From Achromobacter xylosoxidans (GTDB lineage Bacteria > Pseudomonadota > Gammaproteobacteria > Burkholderiales > Burkholderiaceae_B): a stretch of 64,000 bases of DNA. Positions 16,327 to 23,865 of this stretch are shown here, one piece after another. The notes below the pieces were generated by a model. The model did no database searches and was not told the DNA's origin. It was given only the letters and a program-made list of their open reading frames with translations. The translations under genes and the position numbers were made by a program. Position 1 is the stretch's first letter. Each line of letters opens with the position of its first letter. The stretch covers positions 248,001-312,000 of the forward strand of contig NZ_CP061008.1 in assembly GCF_014490035.1 (NCBI RefSeq). Reading direction: 5' to 3'.

Positions 16327-17103
16327 TTGATCAAGACCGAAATCGGGTACACCACCCCGGAAACCATTACGGTGCGCGGCAAGAACCTGGCCACGGAATT
16401 GCTGGGGAAAGTCGACTTCGTCGACATGATGCTGTTGACGATCTTCAACCGCACGCCCAGCCCAGCCGAGAAGGCCATGATCAACCACATCCTGGTCACC
16501 GCATGCGACCACGGCCTGACGCCCAGCGCCATGAGCGCCCGGCTGACCTTCCTGGGTGCGCCGGAAGCGATGCAGGCGGCGGTGGCCGCGGGGCTGCTGG
16601 GCGCGGGCAGCGTCTTTCTGGGTACCACCCAGAACTGCGCCGAGATGTTGGCAGCCGGGGCCGCCGACCTGTCCGATGATCCGGACCAGGCGGCGTGCGA
16701 TGCCGCTGCGCGTGCGATGCTCAGCGTAAGCCGGGCCAAGAAGCAGCCTGTCTACGGCATCGGCCATCCGATACACGTGCACGGCGATCCGCGCGTACCG
16801 ACGCTGTGCCAGTTGGCGCAGGAGCTGGGCTTTCACGGCAAGCACTGGCGTCTGATGGACGCGGTTCATCGAGTGCTGCTGCAGGACCGGAACAAGAACC
16901 TGCCCATGAACGTGGTCGGTGCGATCGGCGCCATCATTTGCGACATGGGCCTGGATCCAATGATCGCGCGCGGCCTGATGCTGGTCGGACGCGCGGGCGG
17001 TCTGGTGGCGCATTTGTATGAAGAGCGTGAGCACCCGATAGGCCAGCAGATATGGGATCTGGTGCTGGCTCAGGACGAGCGCAATGTTGCCCCTGTTCGT
17101 TGA
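16327..17103 (+). CDS. Citrate-synthase-fold lyase (citryl-CoA lyase-like)
   Basis: 258-residue protein of the small citrate synthase/citryl-CoA lyase group. GIGHPIHVHGDPRVP (about 144-158) matches the citrate synthase segment with the catalytic His (His147 here), and AIGAIICDMGL plus GRAGGLVAHLYEE follow the family order. Where citrate synthases have the catalytic Asp (NVDF-type), this reads NVVG at 195-198, so the chemistry may differ. I favour a TTG start at 16327 because GGAGG lies 6 bp upstream; an ATG at 16303 has no such site. Likely role: retro-Claisen cleavage of a citryl-CoA-like intermediate at the end of the pathway (inference). Confidence 0.72.
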   Translation: MIKTEIGYTTPETITVRGKNLATELLGKVDFVDMMLLTIFNRTPSPAEKAMINHILVTACDHGLTPSAMSARLTFLGAPEAMQAAVAAGLLGAGSVFLGTTQNCAEMLAAGAADLSDDPDQAACDAAARAMLSVSRAKKQPVYGIGHPIHVHGDPRVPTLCQLAQELGFHGKHWRLMDAVHRVLLQDRNKNLPMNVVGAIGAIICDMGLDPMIARGLMLVGRAGGLVAHLYEEREHPIGQQIWDLVLAQDERNVAPVR

Positions 17104-17199
17104 CATGGACTACACTTCCGACGCCGTTTAACAACGCCTTTTCAACTTGCTGCGCTTGTGTCGCAGGCCGATGGCAAACTCCAGGTAATTGAGCGTCAT

Positions 17200-17940
17200 A
17201 TGCCGACCTTTGTTAGCGCCGCCGCCCGTGCCATGGCGGTATTTGAAGTCTTCGCGCGAGAGAAGCGAGAACTCTCCAACTCCGATCTGGCGCGTTTGCT
17301 GGATCTGGCTGATAGCAGCTGCCTGGACCTGCTGCATACCTTGCATCAATTGGGGTACCTGTTGCGCACGCAATCGCGGCGTTACTACCCGACTGGCAAG
17401 CTGCTGCTTGCCGTGCAGCAGATAAGCACGGTCGATCCCATCATCCATGCCACGCGCGAAGCGCTTGAACAGTTGTCCGAACGCACCGGGGAAACCGCGT
17501 ACATTGGGCGTATCGATGGCGCCGCGGTCAAGGTGGTGGCGGTGCGCGACGGCAAGTATCCGCTGCGCTATATCCTGAGCCTGGGCGAGCGCATCGCGTT
17601 GCATGCTTCCGCCATGGGCAAGGCATTGCTGGGCGGCCTGCCACCCGAGGCCGCGCGCAAGCTGCTGGCCGCCAAGCCGCTGCGTAAACTCACGCCCGCC
17701 ACCGTCACCGAACCCGACGCGCTCCTGGCTGAAATCGACAAAAGCCGCGAACGCGGCTGGTATCACACGCACGGCGAAGGCGGAGACGGCGCGGACGCGT
17801 TGGCTGTGTCGGGCTGGCTGGGCGAAGAATGCGTGGCCATGGCCATTTCGGGGCCGTCGGATCGTTTCCAGAGCAAGCGCGAAGAGTACGTCGAGGTGCT
17901 GCGCGAGGTCGCGGAGAAAGTCTTTACGCGCGAGCAGTAG
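17200..17940 (+). CDS. IclR-family transcriptional regulator
   Basis: 246 residues. N-terminal winged HTH (about 5-70, AARAMAVFEVFAREKRELSN, DLARLLDLADSSCLDLLHTL) and C-terminal effector domain (about 85-245, with GRIDGAAVKVVAVRDGKYP, SLGERIALHASAMGKALLGG). ATG 17200 fits the usual IclR start; a GTG at 17158 would add 14 residues. It lies about 100 bp after the citrate-synthase-fold lyase and is the likely regulator of both arms of the 7.5-17 kb cluster, with repeats at 13632-13712 as candidate sites. Confidence 0.83.
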   Translation: MPTFVSAAARAMAVFEVFAREKRELSNSDLARLLDLADSSCLDLLHTLHQLGYLLRTQSRRYYPTGKLLLAVQQISTVDPIIHATREALEQLSERTGETAYIGRIDGAAVKVVAVRDGKYPLRYILSLGERIALHASAMGKALLGGLPPEAARKLLAAKPLRKLTPATVTEPDALLAEIDKSRERGWYHTHGEGGDGADALAVSGWLGEECVAMAISGPSDRFQSKREEYVEVLREVAEKVFTREQ

Positions 17941-17982
17941 GGTCAGTTCCGCGGCCGCGCTCAGGGCTGCCAGACCCAGCCG

Positions 17983-19320
17983 CTAGGGCTTTTCTTCCAG
18001 GATCGCCGACAACATTTCCCGGGATGCGCCGGACAGGGCGTCGGGTGCGGTGCCGGCTTTTCCGTCCACGTCGGGCTCCAGCGTAGCGAGCAGTGTGGAG
18101 AGCGCCTGCGCCAGCGATGCATCGGCTTGTTCGGCTGCGGCTTGCGTCGAGGCGGAGTCGCGGACCGCGGAGGTCGCCAGCAGGACCATGGCTGCCTCCA
18201 GCGGTTGCGCGATGACGCTGCTTCTGTCGGCTGCGGCCTTTTGCTTGTCCGCAACGACGGAAGCGATGTTGCTGTCGTCACTGGCGGATCTCAGGATACT
18301 GCTGGACTTCCATTTTTCTCTTTCGCTCGCGTAGGCCGCCAGCAGCGCGAAGCGGTCCCGTTCGATCAGCAGCGGCGAGGCGGCGATGTCGACCGCCAGC
18401 GATTGAAATGCGGCGCGGGCGGCCGCGGCGTTCTTGTTCACCAGCGCGGTGGTCATTTCGGTCCATTTGCGATGGAACGGCAAGGCCGTGGCGGCGCTGA
18501 ACATGTCCTCCCCCAGCGTGGCGCGTTGCTCGAAAGCCAGCACCAGGTAGTCCACGTCGTTCACGGGCTCCAGGCCGCCGTTTCCATTTTGCCGGTGCAG
18601 CACGCCGTCGACCAGTTGCAGGTCCTGCAGCTTGTCTTGCGAGTCCGCGCCCGCCAACACGCGATAGCCGCTGCGGCGCAGCGCCATGCCGTCGAAAATG
18701 CCGAAGCGGATGCTGGCGCCGTCGGTGCCGAAGAGCTTGCTCAGCGGTTTGAGCAGGCCTTCTCCAGCCTTGACGACGGCGCCGCCCACTACGCCGCCGA
18801 ACATGCTGACCGTGGTGGAGACGAAGTCGAGTATGCCGCGGGTGAGGCCGGTGTCGCTGAAGCGGCACAGCGCGGCGAACATCTCCAGGCCGTCGCTGTT
18901 GTACGGCACGTTGCGGGCGATGTAGACGTTTCGGAAAACCACCCTGCCCCCGCCCGATTTTGGCGCCGTCTCACCCATCGCCTGCTGGATCGCCTCGTAG
19001 CCGACGACGTAGGGAATCTCGCGCTGCGCGCCCGCTTCGGTGTAGCGCAGGAAGAAGGCGCACAGAGGCAGGAAAGCGGCGATGTAGTTGCCGGCGTCGG
19101 TCAAGCGCATCTCGACCATGCGTACGCTGAAATAGCATTGCCCGGGGACGAAGGCTTCCCCATTCAATCCACGCTCGCCCAAGGACGCGGCGCCGGGCGG
19201 CGGATCGATCTCCGCATAGTAATTGCGGCCCGCGGGCACGGTTGGCACCAAGCCGCCCATGCCGTCCGTGGACGAACCCAGGTCGCCGATCTTGCGCAGC
19301 ATGCCGAATAGGGAAGTCAT
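17983..19320 (-). CDS. Unrecognised 445-residue protein, last gene of protease/sensor operon
   Basis: I do not recognise the family. No signal peptide. A Gly/Val-rich apolar stretch (about 162-184, ILDFVSTTVSMFGGVVGGAV) could insert in or lie on a membrane, followed by an amphipathic run to about 198. The N-terminal third is beta-like (NYYAEIDPPPGAASLGER, YFSVRMVEMRLTDAGNYIAA); the last 100 residues are Ala-rich and probably helical. GGAG precedes the start, 24 bp after the CHAT gene. Position suggests a substrate, effector or regulator of that protease; this is inference only. Confidence 0.7.
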   Translation of the reverse strand: MTSLFGMLRKIGDLGSSTDGMGGLVPTVPAGRNYYAEIDPPPGAASLGERGLNGEAFVPGQCYFSVRMVEMRLTDAGNYIAAFLPLCAFFLRYTEAGAQREIPYVVGYEAIQQAMGETAPKSGGGRVVFRNVYIARNVPYNSDGLEMFAALCRFSDTGLTRGILDFVSTTVSMFGGVVGGAVVKAGEGLLKPLSKLFGTDGASIRFGIFDGMALRRSGYRVLAGADSQDKLQDLQLVDGVLHRQNGNGGLEPVNDVDYLVLAFEQRATLGEDMFSAATALPFHRKWTEMTTALVNKNAAAARAAFQSLAVDIAASPLLIERDRFALLAAYASEREKWKSSSILRSASDDSNIASVVADKQKAAADRSSVIAQPLEAAMVLLATSAVRDSASTQAAAEQADASLAQALSTLLATLEPDVDGKAGTAPDALSGASREMLSAILEEKP

Positions 19321-19344
19321 GGCGTGTACTCCTGGTGGCTGGTC

Positions 19345-20979
19345 TCAGTCGCGCACGATCGCCAGCGCGGAGGCCCAGGTGGGTGAGCCCCTGGCCTCGT
19401 CGTGCGAGCCGGCGCAGGCGCGCCGGTAGGCTTCCGCGAATCCTTGGGTATTGGCAAGGTCGAAATAAGCGAGGTAGAAGCGCCTGATGAAGCGGGCGCA
19501 GGTTTGATCCTCCACCTGCCAGCGGAACGCCAGGACACCCATGGCGCCGGCCCGCATGACCTCCAGCGCGGTACGCACCGACGCGCCGCTGCATGAAGAC
19601 AGCACCAGCAGTTTGCAATTGCCGGCCTTCATCCAGCTGCCGACCAGGCGTATGGACAATTGCAGGCCCCTGCCGGCCTGGCTGCCCGGCAATACCAACA
19701 TGGTGCTGTCGCCCACGGAATGGGAATGGCCCGAGTAGTGCAGGATGTCGTAGCCGCCGCCGGTCACCTTTTCTTCCAGGTAATCCTGCAGCTCATAGCC
19801 GGTGAGCGGCGGCACGTCCTCGACCACGAGGCGGCCGTCCAGACGCTTGGCCAGGGCTTGCAGGTTTGCGAGCTCCTCGGCGACGGCCGTCAGCGGTTTC
19901 AGCGTGACGCTCGGGATATCGTTGCTGCCATCTTCCGGTTGGAACGAGATGACGCCGCTGAAGTTCGCGCCGATGAAAAGCAGGCGCAGGGGGCCGGCCG
20001 GCCGGGATACGGTCTCTTCCTGATCGCTGGCGGAGTCCATGCCTTCCATGTGCAGGCGTCGGGCCATGGGTATGCGCTGGCACAGGTAGCGCCGCTCACT
20101 GGCCTTGATACTGGCGTTGCAGCTCAGTTCGAAGGGCAAGCTGAAGAAGGCCGCGCTCTGGCGGTCCGACACGTTGAAATCGAATCGCAGGTCGGCCCAG
20201 GCCAGTTTGTCGGCGGGCACGACGCCTTCCTGGTCGCGGGCGAGCTGGATCAGCGTGGCGATCGGCGGACCCACCGTGTCGGCCACCATCACGTCAAACG
20301 CCTGCCTTCCCATGTCGCTGAGCGACTCCAGCCAATTGGCCACTCTTTGGCTGCCAAGATAGGGCGAGAACTGATCGACGCGCATCAGCAGCGAATCGAT
20401 ATCGGATTGCCGCTTATAGGGAAGTTCCGGCGACCTGAATTCGTGCGGGCCGGACTGGAGCCGGTATCGGACCGCTTTTTCGGCGACTTCTATGATCAGC
20501 CGGCGGGGTTGAGTGGTGGCCGCCAGGCTGTCCAGCGCCCTGGCGAGCGCTGTGCTGCCGTCGCGCGTCTTGCCGGGCTCGTTGCTCCACATAAGCCTTT
20601 CGGGTCGTTCAAGCGCGCAGCGCTGCAGGGCCTCGGACGGATCCTCCGTTACGATCAACACGGGTACGGGCGCCTGCTCGGCCAGCCACTCCAGCACCTC
20701 GACCACCGTCGCGCCGCTCTTCTTCTTTTTTCCGCCTTGGGGCGCGGGCTTGGCGTCAATGATCAGCAGGCCCGGCAGCGACCCATGACGCTCGATCTCC
20801 TGCCGCGTGTTGCCCAGGTCGAAGACGTGCTGGAACGGCGCACCGATGAAGGGTTTGATTCGCGGGTATTTTTGCTCGTGCCTGGGCAGTTGCTGGATGC
20901 GGTCGGCCCAGCATTCCTCGTCGCCATCGTCGCCGCCGGCAAGCAGGATCCAGCTGCTGTTCTGTGCAGGTTGTTCCAT
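19345..20979 (-). CDS. CHAT-domain caspase-like protease with receiver-like N-terminus
   Basis: 544 residues. The C-terminal CHAT (caspase HetF-associated) domain spans about 330-540, with the catalytic pair visible as His418 in YDILHYSGHSHS and Cys463 in LLVLSSCSGAS. Residues about 8-150 look like a response-regulator receiver: strand WILLAGGDDGDEE, then LLIIDAKPAPQGG placing Asp75 as phospho-acceptor candidate, then VPVLIVTEDPSEA with the switch Thr; the usual Lys near the fifth strand is not obvious. AGGAGA precedes ATG 20979, 11 bp after the sensor gene. Reading: a cysteine protease gated by the upstream sensor. CHAT is firm; the receiver likeness is moderate. Confidence 0.82.
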   Translation of the reverse strand: MEQPAQNSSWILLAGGDDGDEECWADRIQQLPRHEQKYPRIKPFIGAPFQHVFDLGNTRQEIERHGSLPGLLIIDAKPAPQGGKKKKSGATVVEVLEWLAEQAPVPVLIVTEDPSEALQRCALERPERLMWSNEPGKTRDGSTALARALDSLAATTQPRRLIIEVAEKAVRYRLQSGPHEFRSPELPYKRQSDIDSLLMRVDQFSPYLGSQRVANWLESLSDMGRQAFDVMVADTVGPPIATLIQLARDQEGVVPADKLAWADLRFDFNVSDRQSAAFFSLPFELSCNASIKASERRYLCQRIPMARRLHMEGMDSASDQEETVSRPAGPLRLLFIGANFSGVISFQPEDGSNDIPSVTLKPLTAVAEELANLQALAKRLDGRLVVEDVPPLTGYELQDYLEEKVTGGGYDILHYSGHSHSVGDSTMLVLPGSQAGRGLQLSIRLVGSWMKAGNCKLLVLSSCSGASVRTALEVMRAGAMGVLAFRWQVEDQTCARFIRRFYLAYFDLANTQGFAEAYRRACAGSHDEARGSPTWASALAIVRD

Positions 20980-20990
20980 CGCAGTCTCCT

Positions 20991-23819
20991 TTAGCCCGAC
21001 CGGGAAGGGAAACGCAGGGTGAACGAACGCCACGGCGGCAGAACGGATTCATACGCTTGCGAGGGCGGGGCCGCGGATTCGGCCATGGGCGGGTCCGTCG
21101 TCAGCATGCCGCCGTGGGCCTGCATGGTACGCACGATCTGGGCGATGCCCAGGCCGGCGCCATCGTGGGCCGCGCGTTCCGCGTTCAGGAGCGCATCGTC
21201 GGGCACGGCGTGCGTCCGCTGGTCGCTGTCCCAGGCTTGTTCTGCGCTAAGTCCCAGGCGTACCGAACATCCATCCGGGTCGTCGCTGATGTCGACTTCC
21301 ACGCGGGCGTCGTCGGAGCGGCAGCGCAGCAGATAGGCCAGAATGGACCGGAAGGCTGCGGATAACGCTTCGGCGTCGGCATGCACCATGGGTCCGCCCG
21401 CCGCGCCCGCCTGGGTCAAAGGCGCGATGCGGCCTTGGTCCCGCTGCGGAAAGGCGGTGATGACCCGCGTCAGCAGTTCGTGCAGCGCCACGCGGGCATG
21501 CTCGGGCGGAGCCTGCCGGCGCGCTTCGTTGGCGCTGGCCAGCCGTTCGAAGGTGATGTCCACCTTGCCGATTTCCGCCACGATGCGTTGGCCGAGGTTC
21601 TGAGCCTTGGCGAGGATGGCTTCGGACTGCTCGCCGCGCGCCGCGTCCTCGTGCAGCAAGGCGGTCTGCGTGGCGAGGCTGCAGGCCAGCGCCAGTGGGC
21701 TGCGGGTCTGTTCGGCGATTTCGGCCACCGTTTCGCGCAGAAAGCGCATGTCGCGCGCCCACTTCATGTCGGCGATGTCGGTGAAGAACCAGATCGACAT
21801 GTCCAGGCTGGGATCCAGGTCCGTCCGGGTCGCCAGCACCGAGCGCGGCTGCCCGCCCGCGCCGCGCAGCTCGATGCGTTCGCGCCTGACGCCGGCCTCC
21901 GAACTCAGCAGTCCTTGCGCCGCGGGGTCGTCCGGCAGCGCGAAGGCCGTGATCGACACCGGCGTCTCGCCTTCGAGGCAGCGGCCGGGTTCGGCGCCCA
22001 GCATGTCGGCTGCGACCCGGTTCATCTCGATGATGGAACCCTCGCGGCCGACGAACACGACGGCCTGTTCGGTTTCGGCCATCAGGCTTTGTTTGGTCTG
22101 TCTGAGCAGGTGCTGGTCCAGCCCCTCTTCCAGCGACGCAATGATCTCCAGCAGGTCGTCGGCGTCGGGTCCCTTGAACGCATGCGATACCGAGGACTCC
22201 ACGTCCAGCAGCCAGCGGATGCGGCCGTTCAGGCGGATCGGCACCGTCATGGCCGAGCGCAGGGGACGCGGCGGACCCGTGTAGTCGTTCCTGGGATCGT
22301 CGGCGTCGCCCACGTCATCCAGGGATAGCAGTTGGCGCTGCCGCAGCGTCTGGCCCAGCATGCCGCGCTCGATGGGCTGCAGGTAGCCGTCGGGCAGCGC
22401 GTATTCGGGCGCCAGGCTGTGCTGGGTCACTATCTCGTAGCGGCTTTCCTTGCGGTTCACGCGGAACAGCGCCACGTAGTCCCAGGAGAAGAACTGGGCC
22501 AGCCTGGGCACGATGTCCCGCGCCGCCGTGCGCAAGGAATCTGCCGTCATGATGGTCTGGCGCAAGGACTCGGCGAAGAGGGTGCGTTCGTCGTCGCGTT
22601 CTTTCTCGAAGCGCATCAGCACCGGCTCCAGGTCCAGGGCGCGCAGGATATCCAAGTGGCGTTGGCCATACTGCGCCGGCTGGCGCGAACACAGGCTCAG
22701 CGCTGAGCTATAGCCACCCTGGCGCGTGACGGGCAGCGTGACGCTGGCTTGCATGCCCATGTCGCGATAGCGGCGCACGATTTCGTCGCCCGGCTCGAAG
22801 TCGTGGCCGCTGACAAACGGCTCCATCTCCTCGATCCAGGTCTGGCCGGAATCCAGGAAGGGCCGGATCGCGGGCGGCAGCTCCATCCAGCGCGCCGGCC
22901 AAAGCTCCACCCCTTCTGGCCGCACCGCAATCGCGCGGAACAGCGACACCTGCGCGTCGTAGATGCCGAACACGGCGTGCTCGAATGGCACCAGTGGACG
23001 GATCTGTTCCAGGATGGCATCGAGCTTGAGGCGCCAACCGCTGATGGCCGGGTCCAGCGCGATGCGCCGAATCTCGTCGCGGGCGGACTCCAGCGCCCGC
23101 GACTGGATGATGGCGATCACGCCCAGCAGCTCGCCGTTGGGCGCGGGGTCGGGCGTCATGACCAGTTGGAACAACCGCTCTTCGCCGTCGCGTCCGGGCA
23201 TGGCGACGATCACGGCCACCATGGAATCGCCTTCCTGATTGCGGGCGCAGCAGCGGATGGCATCGGCGATGCGGGGCGCGTCGCTCTTGCGGAAATGGCG
23301 GGCCAGAGGCTCGCCGCAGACCTCGTCGAGCTTCTGGCCCAGCGCGCGGGCCGCCTCGCGGTTGGCAAAGCGCACCACGCCCTCCAGGTCCAGACGGAAC
23401 ACGGCATAGGGCGTGCGTTCGAAGCGGCGCGACTCGGCTTTCCTGAAGGGCGTGCCGTCGTTGACCAGCACCACGAGTTCACCGCTTTCCAGTTTGCACA
23501 GCGGCACCAGTTGCGCGGGCACCGGCGCGCCGTCCCTGGCTTGGTAGATGCCGTCGACGGCGCCGTTACCCATCGTCAGCGCCGTGCCCAGGCCATAGGC
23601 TTCGGCGACGTCGCGGCCGCGGAACTCCTGGACGCTGGGGTCGAGCGCATCGCTGGCGTCCAGGATTGCGCCGTTCTGGCCGAGCAGCAGGCAAGGCACG
23701 CCCGCTCGCGACATTACCCGCAGCATTTCCGCGGGATCGCCCGGTATCGAAGCGGACGCCGGTACGCGCACGTACTGGTCATGCTCCAGATCCGTCTGTG
23801 CCTGAGGAATCTCAAACAT
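20991..23819 (-). CDS. Multi-PAS/GAF sensor with degenerate histidine-kinase core
   Basis: 942-residue soluble sensor without membrane segments. Approximate order: weak PAS 33-125, PAS 132-245, GAF 250-405, GAF 420-572, PAS 575-690, kinase-like region 690-942. The H-box aligns as EIAEQTRSPLA (699-710), with Glu703 where phospho-His is expected. The N-box region (DAEALSAAFRSILAYLLRCR, 815-834) lacks the Asn, and no DxGxG box is seen, while a G2-type GAGLGIAQIV (887-896) remains. I infer a pseudokinase that senses a signal and passes it by contact. GGAGGG precedes ATG 23819; the CHAT gene starts 11 bp after its stop. Confidence 0.8.
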   Translation of the reverse strand: MFEIPQAQTDLEHDQYVRVPASASIPGDPAEMLRVMSRAGVPCLLLGQNGAILDASDALDPSVQEFRGRDVAEAYGLGTALTMGNGAVDGIYQARDGAPVPAQLVPLCKLESGELVVLVNDGTPFRKAESRRFERTPYAVFRLDLEGVVRFANREAARALGQKLDEVCGEPLARHFRKSDAPRIADAIRCCARNQEGDSMVAVIVAMPGRDGEERLFQLVMTPDPAPNGELLGVIAIIQSRALESARDEIRRIALDPAISGWRLKLDAILEQIRPLVPFEHAVFGIYDAQVSLFRAIAVRPEGVELWPARWMELPPAIRPFLDSGQTWIEEMEPFVSGHDFEPGDEIVRRYRDMGMQASVTLPVTRQGGYSSALSLCSRQPAQYGQRHLDILRALDLEPVLMRFEKERDDERTLFAESLRQTIMTADSLRTAARDIVPRLAQFFSWDYVALFRVNRKESRYEIVTQHSLAPEYALPDGYLQPIERGMLGQTLRQRQLLSLDDVGDADDPRNDYTGPPRPLRSAMTVPIRLNGRIRWLLDVESSVSHAFKGPDADDLLEIIASLEEGLDQHLLRQTKQSLMAETEQAVVFVGREGSIIEMNRVAADMLGAEPGRCLEGETPVSITAFALPDDPAAQGLLSSEAGVRRERIELRGAGGQPRSVLATRTDLDPSLDMSIWFFTDIADMKWARDMRFLRETVAEIAEQTRSPLALACSLATQTALLHEDAARGEQSEAILAKAQNLGQRIVAEIGKVDITFERLASANEARRQAPPEHARVALHELLTRVITAFPQRDQGRIAPLTQAGAAGGPMVHADAEALSAAFRSILAYLLRCRSDDARVEVDISDDPDGCSVRLGLSAEQAWDSDQRTHAVPDDALLNAERAAHDGAGLGIAQIVRTMQAHGGMLTTDPPMAESAAPPSQAYESVLPPWRSFTLRFPSRSG

Positions 23820-23865
23820 ATCCAAGCCCTCCCTGCCTGCCGCGGTTGCTGGCGCGGCTGCCGGC

